From Actinomycetota bacterium (lineage in GTDB: Bacteria > Actinomycetota > Aquicultoria > SURF-47): a stretch of DNA of 64,000 nt. Positions 25,050-32,960 of this stretch are shown here, one piece after another. Each line of letters opens with the position of its first letter. Within the stretch, counting starts at the first letter, position 1. The notes beneath the pieces are model-generated. The model did no database searches. It saw only the letters and a list, made by a program, of their open reading frames with translations, and had not been told where the DNA came from. The DNA lies in assembly GCA_003599235.1 (NCBI GenBank), contig QZJE01000011.1, positions 1 to 64,000 on the forward strand, given 5' to 3'. Both the position numbers and the translations under genes were made by a program.

Positions 25050-25112
25050 TGTAGGGGCAGACCTCCTGGTCTGCCCAAATAAAAAGGGCACACACAGGGG
25101 TGTGCCCCTACA
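25050..25112. repeat. double-hairpin palindromic element (GTAGGGGC type)
   Basis: 63 bp: outer ends TGTAGGGGC/GCCCCTACA, with two inner hairpins GGGCAGACC-tcc-GGTCTGCCC and GGGCACAC-acag-GGTGTGCCC. It lies between acsD and the FN3 gene. GTAGGGGC...GCCCCTAC palindromes of this style are widespread in bacterial genomes, and a one-hairpin relative lies inside queA. Confidence 0.75.
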
Positions 25113-25137
25113 TTATAATCGTTTATTGTTCAACCGA

Positions 25138-26076
25138 TTATGATAGAGAATCGATTATGTTTCTAACCAGCTTAATAGCCTCGGGATGGCGCATTACTAA
25201 GATATCGGCACCAGCCATCATCAAACTATTTGCAGTAACTGCTTCCCAGGTAATAGCCCTGGTTTTAGGATCGCCCCAGGTTGGCTCCTCGTCAACTCCC
25301 ACTTTGGCTTCCTTGGTTTTCCAGGTTTCAAGACCTAAATCGCAGATAATGGGCATATTAGTCATATCATCGTTTTGCTGCAATGCAGCTAAACGCAATC
25401 TTTCCATAATAGTATAGGTATACTCAAGGCCATAGCCCAAAGCACCAGTGGTTGGATCCATGATGATATTGTCAGCACTTACTCCCAGCTGGGTTATTAA
25501 GATATTGAGCTGCTTAGCAATATTGATATCTACAGGGGACTGAGCAATTACTTTATGGTTATAAGCCATAGCCGCAGCGGCAATAGCTTTATAGTTATCT
25601 TCTTGGGCGGGTCCGATGGCAATGTTTTTACCGTGAGCAACCTCAGCTACTTTTTTAAGTACTTCTTGGTCTTTTTCGATATTTCCTGAACCCATTACAA
25701 TCAGCGGAATATCTATGGCATCAAGCACTTTTTTTGTCGTTTCAGCAGCATCATCAGCAGAAGTATTCGAGCCATTGGGATCAGTGCTTCTTAATTGTAG
25801 GGTTACCATATCCGTCTTATAAGTATCCTGGCACTTCTTAGCCCAAGACGGCGGGTCATCTATAACATCAGCAAAGGGTTCTTTGGCCCAATCAGACCAT
25901 TCTTCTGTTTCATCGTAGACTTCCATAGCAATTTTAGGCTTATTGGGCATATCTCCTTCGAAGGTATAGAACGGCATAGTGGTTTGACCGCCTACTTTAA
26001 CCTCGCCCTCACCTGAGCCTAAAACCACTTCCCTTACTTTTCCGGTATAAGTTTCTTTAACAGTTTCAACTGGCAT
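25138..26076 (-). CDS. acsD: corrinoid/iron-sulfur protein small subunit
   Basis: Partner of AcsC; a TIM barrel that shields and positions the cobalamin in the methyl-carrying protein. 312 aa with family segments LQLRSTDPNGSN (about 94-105), VMGSGNIEKD (about 147-156), IAQSPVDINIAKQLN (about 197-211), MDPTTGALGYGLEYTY (about 226-241). AGGAGG seven bases before the ATG. Separated from acsA-acsB-acsC by the FN3 gene, whereas these genes usually cluster more tightly; a family palindrome and folD flank it. Confidence 0.94.
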   Translation of the reverse strand: MPVETVKETYTGKVREVVLGSGEGEVKVGGQTTMPFYTFEGDMPNKPKIAMEVYDETEEWSDWAKEPFADVIDDPPSWAKKCQDTYKTDMVTLQLRSTDPNGSNTSADDAAETTKKVLDAIDIPLIVMGSGNIEKDQEVLKKVAEVAHGKNIAIGPAQEDNYKAIAAAAMAYNHKVIAQSPVDINIAKQLNILITQLGVSADNIIMDPTTGALGYGLEYTYTIMERLRLAALQQNDDMTNMPIICDLGLETWKTKEAKVGVDEEPTWGDPKTRAITWEAVTANSLMMAGADILVMRHPEAIKLVRNIIDSLS

Positions 26077-26096
26077 ATTTTCCTCCTGAATAGTTA

Positions 26097-26185
26097 TTAG
26101 AGGTGTGAGGCGAGTTATTAGTTAACAACTCCCAGATAACCTCTTTTGTCCAAACTTGGCTCGCCTCTAATCGCTCGCCTCTTAA
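26097..26185. repeat. inverted/tandem repeat, GAGGCGAG words
   Basis: GTGTGAGGCGAGTTATTAGTT and, in inverse, CTCGCCTCTAATCGCTCGCC flank a 55-bp loop between acsD and folD. The arms pair (GAGGCGAG/CTCGCCTC). No gene and no T-run seen. Confidence 0.55.
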
Positions 26186-26189
26186 AAAA

Positions 26190-27059
26190 CTATACAATTG
26201 ATCTTTCAACCACTCCTGCTTGTTGTTTAGCTGCTTTAACCGTATTTCCCATAAGCATTGCTACCGTCATTAACCCTACCCCTCCGGGCACAGGAGTAAT
26301 GGCTGCAGCTACTTCTTTTACCGCCTCAAAATCAACATCTCCGCAAAGTCCTTCTTCGGTTCGATTCATGCCAACATCTATTACCGCTGCTCCTGGTTTT
26401 ACCATATCAGCGGTGATAAACTTTGGCTTCCCGATAGCGGCTACCAATATATCGGCGGTTTTTGTCTCAGCTGCCAAATCCTTCGTCCTGGAATGGCATA
26501 TTTCAACAGTAGCATCATTATGCAAAAGTAATAAGGCAACAGGCTTGCCAACAATATTGCTTCTTCCCACTATTACCGCTTTAGCCCCGGCCATCTCGAT
26601 ATTATATCTTTTTAAAAGCTCAATAATACCGCTTGGAGTACAAGATTCAAAGGTCGACTCCCCTACCATTAACTGGCCAACATTAAAGGGGTGCCACCCG
26701 TCAACATCCTTTGCCGGATCAATAGTCAGCAAAACTTCATGCTCATTAATTTGGCTAGGTACCGGCGATTGAACCAAAATACCATGTACAGAAGGATCAT
26801 CATTCCAGCTTTTTACCAAAGCAAGCAATTCTTCCTGAGTGGTAGATGCCGGGAGCTGTTCTTTAATTGATTTAATGCCGATTAGCTTACAAGCTTCCTC
26901 TTTGTTTCTAACGTAAACATGAGAAGCAGGGTCGTCCCCCACCAAAGCAACAGCCAGGCATGGTTCTAAACCACCTTTTTTAAGTTCAGCCACCTCAGCA
27001 GCCAATTCGGCTTTAATATCAGAGCTAACTTTCTTGCCATCTATTATCTGAGCACTCAT
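26190..27059 (-). CDS. folD: bifunctional methylene-THF dehydrogenase/methenyl-THF cyclohydrolase
   Basis: Interconverts formyl-, methenyl- and methylene-THF in the methyl branch. 289 aa: substrate-binding YVRNKEEACKLIGI (about 50-63; catalytic Tyr-Lys pair), GILVQSPVP (about 96-104), DPAKDVDGWHPFN (about 117-129), nucleotide-binding GRSNIVGKP (about 165-173), and C-terminal TPVPGGVGLMTVAML. AGGAGG precedes the ATG. Cotranscribed with acsD downstream. Its presence explains two steps between formyl-THF and the MetF substrate; formyl-THF synthetase is not in this window. Confidence 0.96.
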   Translation of the reverse strand: MSAQIIDGKKVSSDIKAELAAEVAELKKGGLEPCLAVALVGDDPASHVYVRNKEEACKLIGIKSIKEQLPASTTQEELLALVKSWNDDPSVHGILVQSPVPSQINEHEVLLTIDPAKDVDGWHPFNVGQLMVGESTFESCTPSGIIELLKRYNIEMAGAKAVIVGRSNIVGKPVALLLLHNDATVEICHSRTKDLAAETKTADILVAAIGKPKFITADMVKPGAAVIDVGMNRTEEGLCGDVDFEAVKEVAAAITPVPGGVGLMTVAMLMGNTVKAAKQQAGVVERSIV

Positions 27060-27159
27060 GCTTAACCTCCTGTTACTAACTGGTTAATCGATAGTCTAAT
27101 TATTTTGCCATAAGCAGTACAAAATGTCATCAAAAAAATCGGTCAACATTGTAATAAAT

Positions 27160-27244
27160 CGAGGGGTGGCGCGCCGGTGGCTTTCGGACGCGCGCAATTT
27201 AATATGAGCACGTCGAAAGACTTCCGGGGTGACAGGACCCCGAG
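27160..27244. repeat. palindromic element, family 3 copy b (inverted)
   Basis: 85 bp, reverse orientation relative to copies at 6601 and 29849. Conserved ends and GTGCTCA/TTGCGCGC blocks are retained, but the inner stem is CTTTCG/CGAAAG instead of CCCATC/GATGGG. AT-rich flanks TAATAAAT and ATTTATATTA extend the outer stem. Located between folD and cooC copy 2. Confidence 0.8.
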
Positions 27245-27246
27245 AT

Positions 27247-28071
27247 TTATATTATCGCCTTCATCAGTTCATCAACTGCCTTAACAGCAAGAGAGTCGTC
27301 GCCCAAATCCATAACTGACTTTTCCGCCAAATCAAAATCAACTATCTGGGGGTCGTAAGGGACTATTCCAGCAAGCTTAAGGCCGCACTCTTCAGCTCTT
27401 TTAACTAATGCCTGAGGAACATAAAGAGCCATGTTAGAAGCAAGTAATTTTTTCTGCTTGACTGTTGCTTTTTTAACAATTGATTCTGGTAGATTAACTA
27501 CTGCCCGGCCTACTACTAAGTAGCGCTCTTTAACATTTAGCTTTAGTTTATCTACCAGCTCATTTACTTTGGCTGCCGTATCAATTCCTTTAACTGAAGG
27601 ATCGGAGACTATTAATAAAACATCTACGTTTTGAGTAGTCTGGCGGCTTAAATGCTCTAGTCCGGCTTGATTATCCATTACTACATATTTATAACTATCG
27701 GCTAATTCATCGATGTACTTTCGCAGAATATTGTTGACATAGCAATAGCAGCCTTTGCCCTCGCCCTGGCCCATAACCAGCAAATCGAAACCTTCGCTTT
27801 CAGTTAACACATCTTCTATTCTTAAACTGACAAAATCAGCTTTAGTTACACCGGCCGGAATTTTATTAACGGAGTCTAGAACATCTTCTCTAACGATGCC
27901 GACTGTTTCGTAATCTTTTATAGCCAGCAAGTCAGCTAAATTGGCGTCAGCATCAGCGTCGACTGCCAGCACTGGAGCCTGACCGTTCTTGATGAGATAT
28001 CTAATTATCAGCGAAGCTAGAGTGCTCTTTCCAACTCCGCCCTTACCGGCAACAGCGATTTTAAATGACAT
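27247..28071 (-). CDS. cooC: CooC/AcsF-type nickel-insertion ATPase (copy 2)
   Basis: 274 aa MinD-like P-loop ATPase: GKGGVGKST (residues 9-17), DADADANLADLL (about 40-51), metal-binding CxC in GKGCYCYVNNILR (about 111-123), VVMDNQAGLEHLSR (about 137-150). The CYCY motif and its place next to acsV match the maturation ATPase AcsF of acetyl-CoA synthase operons, which also assists A-cluster or C-cluster nickel loading. Five bases separate it from acsV. Distinct from the copy at 10156-10935, so the two may serve different metal centres (inference). Confidence 0.9.
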   Translation of the reverse strand: MSFKIAVAGKGGVGKSTLASLIIRYLIKNGQAPVLAVDADADANLADLLAIKDYETVGIVREDVLDSVNKIPAGVTKADFVSLRIEDVLTESEGFDLLVMGQGEGKGCYCYVNNILRKYIDELADSYKYVVMDNQAGLEHLSRQTTQNVDVLLIVSDPSVKGIDTAAKVNELVDKLKLNVKERYLVVGRAVVNLPESIVKKATVKQKKLLASNMALYVPQALVKRAEECGLKLAGIVPYDPQIVDFDLAEKSVMDLGDDSLAVKAVDELMKAII

Positions 28072-28075
28072 AGCA

Positions 28076-30088
28076 TTAGGATTGTAGCATTAATTTTTCA
28101 ACCATTGGAAATCTGCTGACCTCCGTATGAGGCAAGAACAGGGCGGCTGTGTAGCGCTCCATAAAAGCAGGGTCGACAGAGAGTTCTAAGTAAGTCATTT
28201 TATTGGCAATTTGATGAGTGATATCAGCCATTTCTGCCGATATTGCAGCAAGCCTAGCTCCCATGAGAGAACCGTTACCAAGAAACTTAACTTTACTGCC
28301 TTCTATTTGAGGAAACATGCCAATAATAATTGCCTTATCAAGTTCTAAGTAATGGCCAAAACCGCCGGCAATAAAAAACTCTTCTACTTGATCAACGCCT
28401 ACTCCTACATTATCCAGCAAAGTAGTGATACCGGCATAAACAGCCGCTTTGGCTCTCATTAGATTATCAATATCAACTTCAGTGATAGTGATGTCGTAAT
28501 CGGTAGCCGCCATCTCTTTTTCAGCCAGCACGTATTCCCAGCCGCTTTTGCCTTCTCTAACCCGTTTAGTTTCTAAATTTTTATGAAACTTACCACGCGG
28601 GTCAATAACCTTGGCTAAAAAAAGCTCGGCTAAACTATCTATTAAACCGCTGCCGCACAAACCGGCCGGTGGCTTATTGCCGATAGTTAAAATCATGGGC
28701 TCGTGGTCTTCCCAATTAATCCTAACCTGCTCAATAGCCCCTATTGTAGCCCGCATGCCATGCTTAATAGAGCCGCCCTCAAAGGCTGGGCCGGCTGAGC
28801 AAGCACAAGTCATCAGCCATTCTTTGTTACCTAAAACAATCTCACCGTTGGTTCCGACATCTATATATAAAGTGAGTTTATCGCTGTTGTACATGCCTGA
28901 GGCCAGCACTCCCGCCGTTATGTCGCCTCCGACATAACTAGCCCTGCCCGGCACCATAAATACTTGTGAGCCGGAAGCTAGATTACTGATGCCGATTTCT
29001 TGGGGCCTAATATGGGGCCAGTGAGTGACTACCGGGATATAGGGTTCTTGGCGGATGTTCTTAGGACTTACTCCCAGAAAAAGATGAGCCATGGTAGTGT
29101 TGCCGGCAGCTGATACTAAAGAGATTTCCTCAGACTTTCTTTTAGCTTTTTCTAGCGCCTCAGTAGCTAATTTCATAAAAGCTTTAGTAGCTGTCTCTTG
29201 CAATTTCTTAAGTCCGTCACCTTTTAATGAATAAATTATTCGGGTGATAACGTCCTCGCCGAAACTTATCTGAGGATTGTAATCAGAAGCTGAACTTAAG
29301 GCTTCGCCAGTATTTAGATCTAATAGCTGGACAAATAAAGTGGTAGTGCCGATATCAAAAGCCACGCCCAGGTTAGATTTGGTGGTATCTCCAGGCTCTA
29401 CCCTTACTAAATGCAGGTTATGGTGATCTTTTAAAAAGGTTGCCGTTACTTTGAAATCTTGTTCCCTGAGAACCTCCGATAAATTAGTCAGAGTCAAAAA
29501 ATCAACTTCTAGTTCTTTATAGCCGGCAGCTTTAGCCGCTTGGCGCAGGCGGGTCAGATCGTCAGCATTGTTAGCTAGGTCTGGTTTGGCAACTTCTAAG
29601 TAAACTTTTTTAACTGCTGGATCAACTGTTACGCCTTTAACTAAGGAGGCTACATCTTCCTCTGTCAGCATCACGCCATAGGCAGCCGCTTCTTTTAGCC
29701 TTTCTAAAACTTCGCGCTCGCCTCTTCTGGCCTCTACCGGAATCCTAACCGTAACATCGCCTTCAACAGTACAAAGACAAGCCAGCCGGTAACCTTTTTG
29801 AATTTCCTCTTCAGTCAAGTTTCCATAGGAGTTGCTTATTAATCCTAGCTCGGGGTCCTGTCGCTGCGGATTCCCATCGTGCTCAACTTTAGAGTTTGCG
29901 CGCGATGGGAGCCCTCCTTCGCGCCACCCCTCGCTGTCTTCAACTATTACCCGGCACTTGCCACAAACTCCCCGGCCACCACAAGTCGCACTGATATGGA
30001 CTTCAGCCGCCATAGCCGCCCGAAGAAGATTCTCTCCTTGGGCTACTTCAACTGTAATATTGTCCGGTAAAAAAGTTACTTTAGGCAT
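28076..30088 (-). CDS. acsV: corrinoid reductive activator (RACo/AcsV), with in-frame palindrome insertion
   Basis: ATP-dependent ferredoxin-like activator that reduces the Co(II) form of AcsCD back to active Co(I). 670 aa from ATG 30088. N-terminal [2Fe-2S] domain with Cys36, Cys42, Cys45 and Cys104 (TCGGRGVCGKC ... LACLC), linker, then an ASKHA-type ATPase fold (VAFDIGTTTLFVQLLDLNTG about 243-262; AAGNTTMAH; DVGTNGEIVLG; GGFGHYLELDKA). Residues about 52-80 (containing GWREGGLPSRANS) are encoded by a family 3 palindromic element and lengthen the loop between Cys45 and Cys104. The reading frame stays open. A TTG three codons upstream is a possible alternative start. Confidence 0.93.
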   Translation of the reverse strand: MPKVTFLPDNITVEVAQGENLLRAAMAAEVHISATCGGRGVCGKCRVIVEDSEGWREGGLPSRANSKVEHDGNPQRQDPELGLISNSYGNLTEEEIQKGYRLACLCTVEGDVTVRIPVEARRGEREVLERLKEAAAYGVMLTEEDVASLVKGVTVDPAVKKVYLEVAKPDLANNADDLTRLRQAAKAAGYKELEVDFLTLTNLSEVLREQDFKVTATFLKDHHNLHLVRVEPGDTTKSNLGVAFDIGTTTLFVQLLDLNTGEALSSASDYNPQISFGEDVITRIIYSLKGDGLKKLQETATKAFMKLATEALEKAKRKSEEISLVSAAGNTTMAHLFLGVSPKNIRQEPYIPVVTHWPHIRPQEIGISNLASGSQVFMVPGRASYVGGDITAGVLASGMYNSDKLTLYIDVGTNGEIVLGNKEWLMTCACSAGPAFEGGSIKHGMRATIGAIEQVRINWEDHEPMILTIGNKPPAGLCGSGLIDSLAELFLAKVIDPRGKFHKNLETKRVREGKSGWEYVLAEKEMAATDYDITITEVDIDNLMRAKAAVYAGITTLLDNVGVGVDQVEEFFIAGGFGHYLELDKAIIIGMFPQIEGSKVKFLGNGSLMGARLAAISAEMADITHQIANKMTYLELSVDPAFMERYTAALFLPHTEVSRFPMVEKLMLQS
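29849..29933. repeat. palindromic element, family 3 copy c, inside acsV
   Basis: 85 bp, near-identical to 6601-6683 (same ends, same CCCATC/GATGGG stem; the hairpin tip changes as AACT/AGTT versus AGA/TCT). It is read in frame, antisense to the element orientation, giving about 28 residues in the ferredoxin domain of AcsV. Confidence 0.85.
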
Positions 30089-30104
30089 GATTGTCAATTG
30101 TACC

Positions 30105-30150
30105 AGATACTACTCCCTACTCCCTACCACCTACTACCTATTTCTGCTAC
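30105..30150. repeat. short tandem repeat, CTACTCC/CTACCAC words
   Basis: CTACTCCCTACTCCC followed by TACCACCTACTACC in the 72-bp divergent gap between acsV and menG. The in-frame TTG upstream of menG would translate it, so it was excluded from the menG call. Confidence 0.6.
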
Positions 30151-30160
30151 TCTATTCGTT

Positions 30161-30892
30161 GTGAAAGAACCAGTATCGAACGGCGAAAAAGAACAATACG
30201 TAAACAAGATGTTTAGCTCCACTGCTCCGCGCTATGACCTGCTAAACACCCTGCTTAGTATGGGGCTGCATCATCGTTGGAAGAAGTTCACTGTTGATCA
30301 AGCAAATGTCAAAGAAGGAGATACGGTAATCGACATCGCCTCCGGCACTATGGATATTGCTATCCAGCTAGCTAGAAAAGTAGGCGTAGAAGGCAAAGTA
30401 GTAGCTCTGGACTTTAACCGCCAAATGCTTGATGTCGGCGAGAAGAAAATAAAAGAGCTCAAGCTAGATAATATTGAGGGCATCCAGGGAAATGCCATGG
30501 ATCTCCCCTTTGAGAACAATAGCTTTGACGGCGCTACCGTTGGCTTTGGAGTTAGAAACGTAACTGATTTAGACAAAGCCATAAGAGAGATGTACCGGGT
30601 GATAAAGCCAGGAAGCCGGGCGGTAATACTGGAGTTTTCCACTCCCCCTAATTGGCTGTGGTCTAAAATGTATGACTTATATTCCTACGCCTTTGTTGCC
30701 CCAGTTGGAACTCTTATTAGCCAGGATAAAACCAAGGGTTATTTTTACCTGCCAAACTCCATCCGCAACTTCCCCAAGCAAGAAGAGCTTAAGCAAAAAA
30801 TGGCTGCCTGTGGCCTTGAGCCGGTTAAATACACTAATCTCTTAGGTGGAATAGTAGCTGTACATATAGGGTGTAAGCCTCTTAAGACTTAA
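30161..30892 (+). CDS. menG: demethylmenaquinone methyltransferase
   Basis: SAM-dependent C-methyltransferase of the UbiE/MenG family, last step of menaquinone synthesis. 243 aa from GTG 30161. Motifs: KMFSSTAPRYDLLNTLLSMG (about 16-35), W-KKF region, SAM-binding VIDIASGTMDIAI (about 53-65; usual consensus is D-x-C/A-x-GTGD, so GTMD is a slight variant), GDAMDLPF-equivalent GNAMDLPFENNSFD (about 103-116), and YRVIKPGSRAVILEFSTP. Divergent from acsV across 72 bp. Suggests that the organism makes menaquinone, though no other men gene is in view. Confidence 0.88.
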   Translation: MKEPVSNGEKEQYVNKMFSSTAPRYDLLNTLLSMGLHHRWKKFTVDQANVKEGDTVIDIASGTMDIAIQLARKVGVEGKVVALDFNRQMLDVGEKKIKELKLDNIEGIQGNAMDLPFENNSFDGATVGFGVRNVTDLDKAIREMYRVIKPGSRAVILEFSTPPNWLWSKMYDLYSYAFVAPVGTLISQDKTKGYFYLPNSIRNFPKQEELKQKMAACGLEPVKYTNLLGGIVAVHIGCKPLKT

Positions 30893-30895
30893 AGC

Positions 30896-31594
30896 TTACA
30901 GCTGGTTTGCTGCTCTTTTCAGTTGTTCAATTTCTACTTTTTTTAACTTTCTGTGTTTTCCTTTGCCAATATCAAGCTTAAGAGGACCAAAGGAAACCCT
31001 ATTTAATTCCTTGACCTGGTAGTCCAAAAAAGCAAACATTCTTTTTACTTGGCGTTTTCGGCCTTCTGTGATGGTAATTAAGGCTGACTTATCTCTAGAC
31101 CTAGCTTTAGCCGGCATTGTTAGCCCGTCTTCTAAGACCACTCCTTTTTCTAATTGTTTTCTGTCTTTTTCTTCGAGCACTTTGTCTAAAACAACTTCAT
31201 AGGTCTTAGCTACTTTGTATTTGGGATGAATTAGACGGTAAGCTAGCTCCCCGTCATTAGTTAAGATAAGAAGGCCGGTACTGTCAAAATCGAGCCGTCC
31301 CACCGGGAAAACCCTTTCTTTGATACCACCCAAAAGATGAAAAATGGATTTTTTATCTAGCTGGTCACTAGCAGCAGTAATGTAGCCTTTAGGTTTGTTA
31401 AAAAGATAGTAAGAGTGCGCAGTAACTTGCAGTATTTTTCCATCTATCTCAACAACATCTTTTTGAGAATTAACAATAGTGGATAATTCTTTAGTTATTT
31501 TACCGTTTACTTTTACTTTGCCGGCAAGAATATAATCTTCAGCTTTACGCCTGGACGCAACTCCGGCTTTGGCTAGAAAACTGTTCAACCTCAT
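30896..31594 (-). CDS. rluB: 23S rRNA pseudouridine synthase, RluB/RsuA type
   Basis: Isomerises a uridine in the large-subunit rRNA. 232 aa: N-terminal S4 RNA-binding domain (about 1-60: MRLNSFLAKAGVASRRKAED), catalytic domain with FPVGRLDFDSTGLLILTNDG (about 95-114; catalytic Asp in GRLD) and C-terminal KRMFAFLDYQV. Six bases after scpB in a minus-strand scpA-scpB-rluB operon, a widely conserved arrangement. Converges with menG, with a gap of only three bases. Confidence 0.93.
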   Translation of the reverse strand: MRLNSFLAKAGVASRRKAEDYILAGKVKVNGKITKELSTIVNSQKDVVEIDGKILQVTAHSYYLFNKPKGYITAASDQLDKKSIFHLLGGIKERVFPVGRLDFDSTGLLILTNDGELAYRLIHPKYKVAKTYEVVLDKVLEEKDRKQLEKGVVLEDGLTMPAKARSRDKSALITITEGRKRQVKRMFAFLDYQVKELNRVSFGPLKLDIGKGKHRKLKKVEIEQLKRAANQL

Positions 31595-31599
31595 AATGG

Positions 31600-32232
31600 T
31601 TAGTCGGTTGAAGGGACAGGGGATGAGGGATGAGGGATTGTTTCGTCTTTATTATCTAAAGACTTGCGGATTTGTTCCTTTGTTTGCTCATCGGGAGCAA
31701 AATCTTCTAGATTAGGTAATCCTTTTAAGGTCTTTAGTCCTGCAGACTCTAAAAACTTTTTTGTTGTCCCGTATAAAATAGGGTTGCCGACAGAGTTGGA
31801 CCGGCCGGTTTCTTCGACCAGCTTTCTCTGCATAAGAGTAGCAATGGATCCCTCAGCATTTACTCCCCGGATTTCAGATATTTGGCTTCTTGTAACCGGC
31901 TGCTTATAAGCAATGATGGCTAAAGTCTCTAGAGCAGCTTGGGTTAGACGCTTACAATCTGAACTGCTGATAAAAGACTCGACAACAGAAGCATTAGCAG
32001 GATTAGTGTACAACCTATAGCCATCAGCTACTTCCCTTAACAAAAACCCTCGATAATCATTTTCATACTCAAGCCCCAAGCTATCTAAAACATCTTTGAC
32101 AACATCTTTGCCTGCACCCGTAACTTCAGAAAGTTTTCTTAAGCTAACCGGTTCATCTATTACAAATAATATCGATTCAATTGTGCTTTTTAACTGTTTA
32201 AGTTCAATCAATTTACTCCTTTGGCATGACAA
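31600..32232 (-). CDS. scpB: segregation and condensation protein B
   Basis: Kleisin-associated winged-helix subunit of the SMC-ScpAB condensin. 210 aa with ESILFVIDEPVSLRKLSEV (about 18-36), tandem winged helices and ALETLAIIAYKQPVTRSQISEIRGVN (about 99-124, written here as ALETLAIIAYKQ then PVTRSQISEIRGVN). Overlaps scpA by 25 bp. The last 14 residues (ETIPHPSSPVPSTD) are encoded by a GGGATGA tandem repeat, so the C-terminus has been extended or replaced by repeat DNA. Confidence 0.93.
   Translation of the reverse strand: MSCQRSKLIELKQLKSTIESILFVIDEPVSLRKLSEVTGAGKDVVKDVLDSLGLEYENDYRGFLLREVADGYRLYTNPANASVVESFISSSDCKRLTQAALETLAIIAYKQPVTRSQISEIRGVNAEGSIATLMQRKLVEETGRSNSVGNPILYGTTKKFLESAGLKTLKGLPNLEDFAPDEQTKEQIRKSLDNKDETIPHPSSPVPSTD
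31612..31640. repeat. short tandem repeat, GGGATGA words, in the scpB 3' end
   Basis: About three GGGATGA/GGGATTG heptamers preceded by GGGACAG; same words as in the dinB 5' end. Translated as Pro-Ser-rich tail of ScpB. Confidence 0.65.
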
Positions 32233-32960
32233 TCACTAGCCACTAATTCCGTTTCTATCTCTGCGAATACTTCAGCTTGACTCACCATGATTATTTTGCG
32301 TTTATACAACTCAAGCAAGGCTAGAAAAGTAGCAATAACTTCGTGTTTGGTTTTAAAATCTTTGGTTAACTCATAAAAAGATTGTTTCTTTTTGCCACTT
32401 AAGCGCTTTACAACATATTTTATCTGGTCGTCGACACTTATTGGTATTGGAGTAATGTGGCTGGCATCAATTAGGTTAATAGCTTTTAATCTTAAAATCT
32501 CAACAAAAGATGCGGCCATCTTATCCGGCTTAATCTTACCGGTAAAATCAGGAATAAACTTAACAAATCTTTCTTCTAGTTCAGCACATCTTGGATAAAA
32601 ACAGCGGTTTTCATCTATTTTGGTCTCTAATTCATCAGCTAAATCTTTGAATTTTTTATACTCGATCAATCGATTAATCAAGTTATTACGCACTTCTTCT
32701 GCAGATAACTCTACAATAACCTCTTGCTTGTCTTTAGGAATTAACCTTGAGGCTTTAAGGTCTAATAAAATGGCGGCAATAAGCAAAAACTCGCTAGCTA
32801 AATCTAGATTCAATTCTTTGATTTTGTTTATGTAGTCTAAGTATTCCTGAGTGATTTTTGAAATCGATACCTGGTAAATATCTATTTCCTGCTTAGAAAT
32901 CAAATTGAGTAATAGGTCGAAAGGACCCTCAAACATCTCTAGTTTTATTTGGAAATTCAT
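32208..32960 (-). CDS. scpA: segregation and condensation protein A (kleisin)
   Basis: 250 aa kleisin bridging the SMC heads. N-terminal FEGPFDLLLNLISKQEIDIY (about 9-28) and EYLDYI, then EFLLIAAILLDLKASRLIP (about 57-75), both hallmark ScpA segments, and a C-terminal winged helix. Starts with a 4-bp ATGA overlap with trpS and overlaps scpB at the other end, so trpS-scpA-scpB-rluB are translationally linked. Confidence 0.95.
   Translation of the reverse strand: MNFQIKLEMFEGPFDLLLNLISKQEIDIYQVSISKITQEYLDYINKIKELNLDLASEFLLIAAILLDLKASRLIPKDKQEVIVELSAEEVRNNLINRLIEYKKFKDLADELETKIDENRCFYPRCAELEERFVKFIPDFTGKIKPDKMAASFVEILRLKAINLIDASHITPIPISVDDQIKYVVKRLSGKKKQSFYELTKDFKTKHEVIATFLALLELYKRKIIMVSQAEVFAEIETELVASDCHAKGVN

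Noticed and set aside
4969-25112. GTAG-starting hairpins as RAYT/REP elements
   Set aside because: Some elements begin with GTAG, as REP sequences do, but no TnpA-REP transposase is encoded in the window. The link is left open, not claimed.
30098-30160. TTG start at 30098 for MenG
   Set aside because: The added residues are translated tandem repeat with no similarity to the family and no ribosome-binding site.
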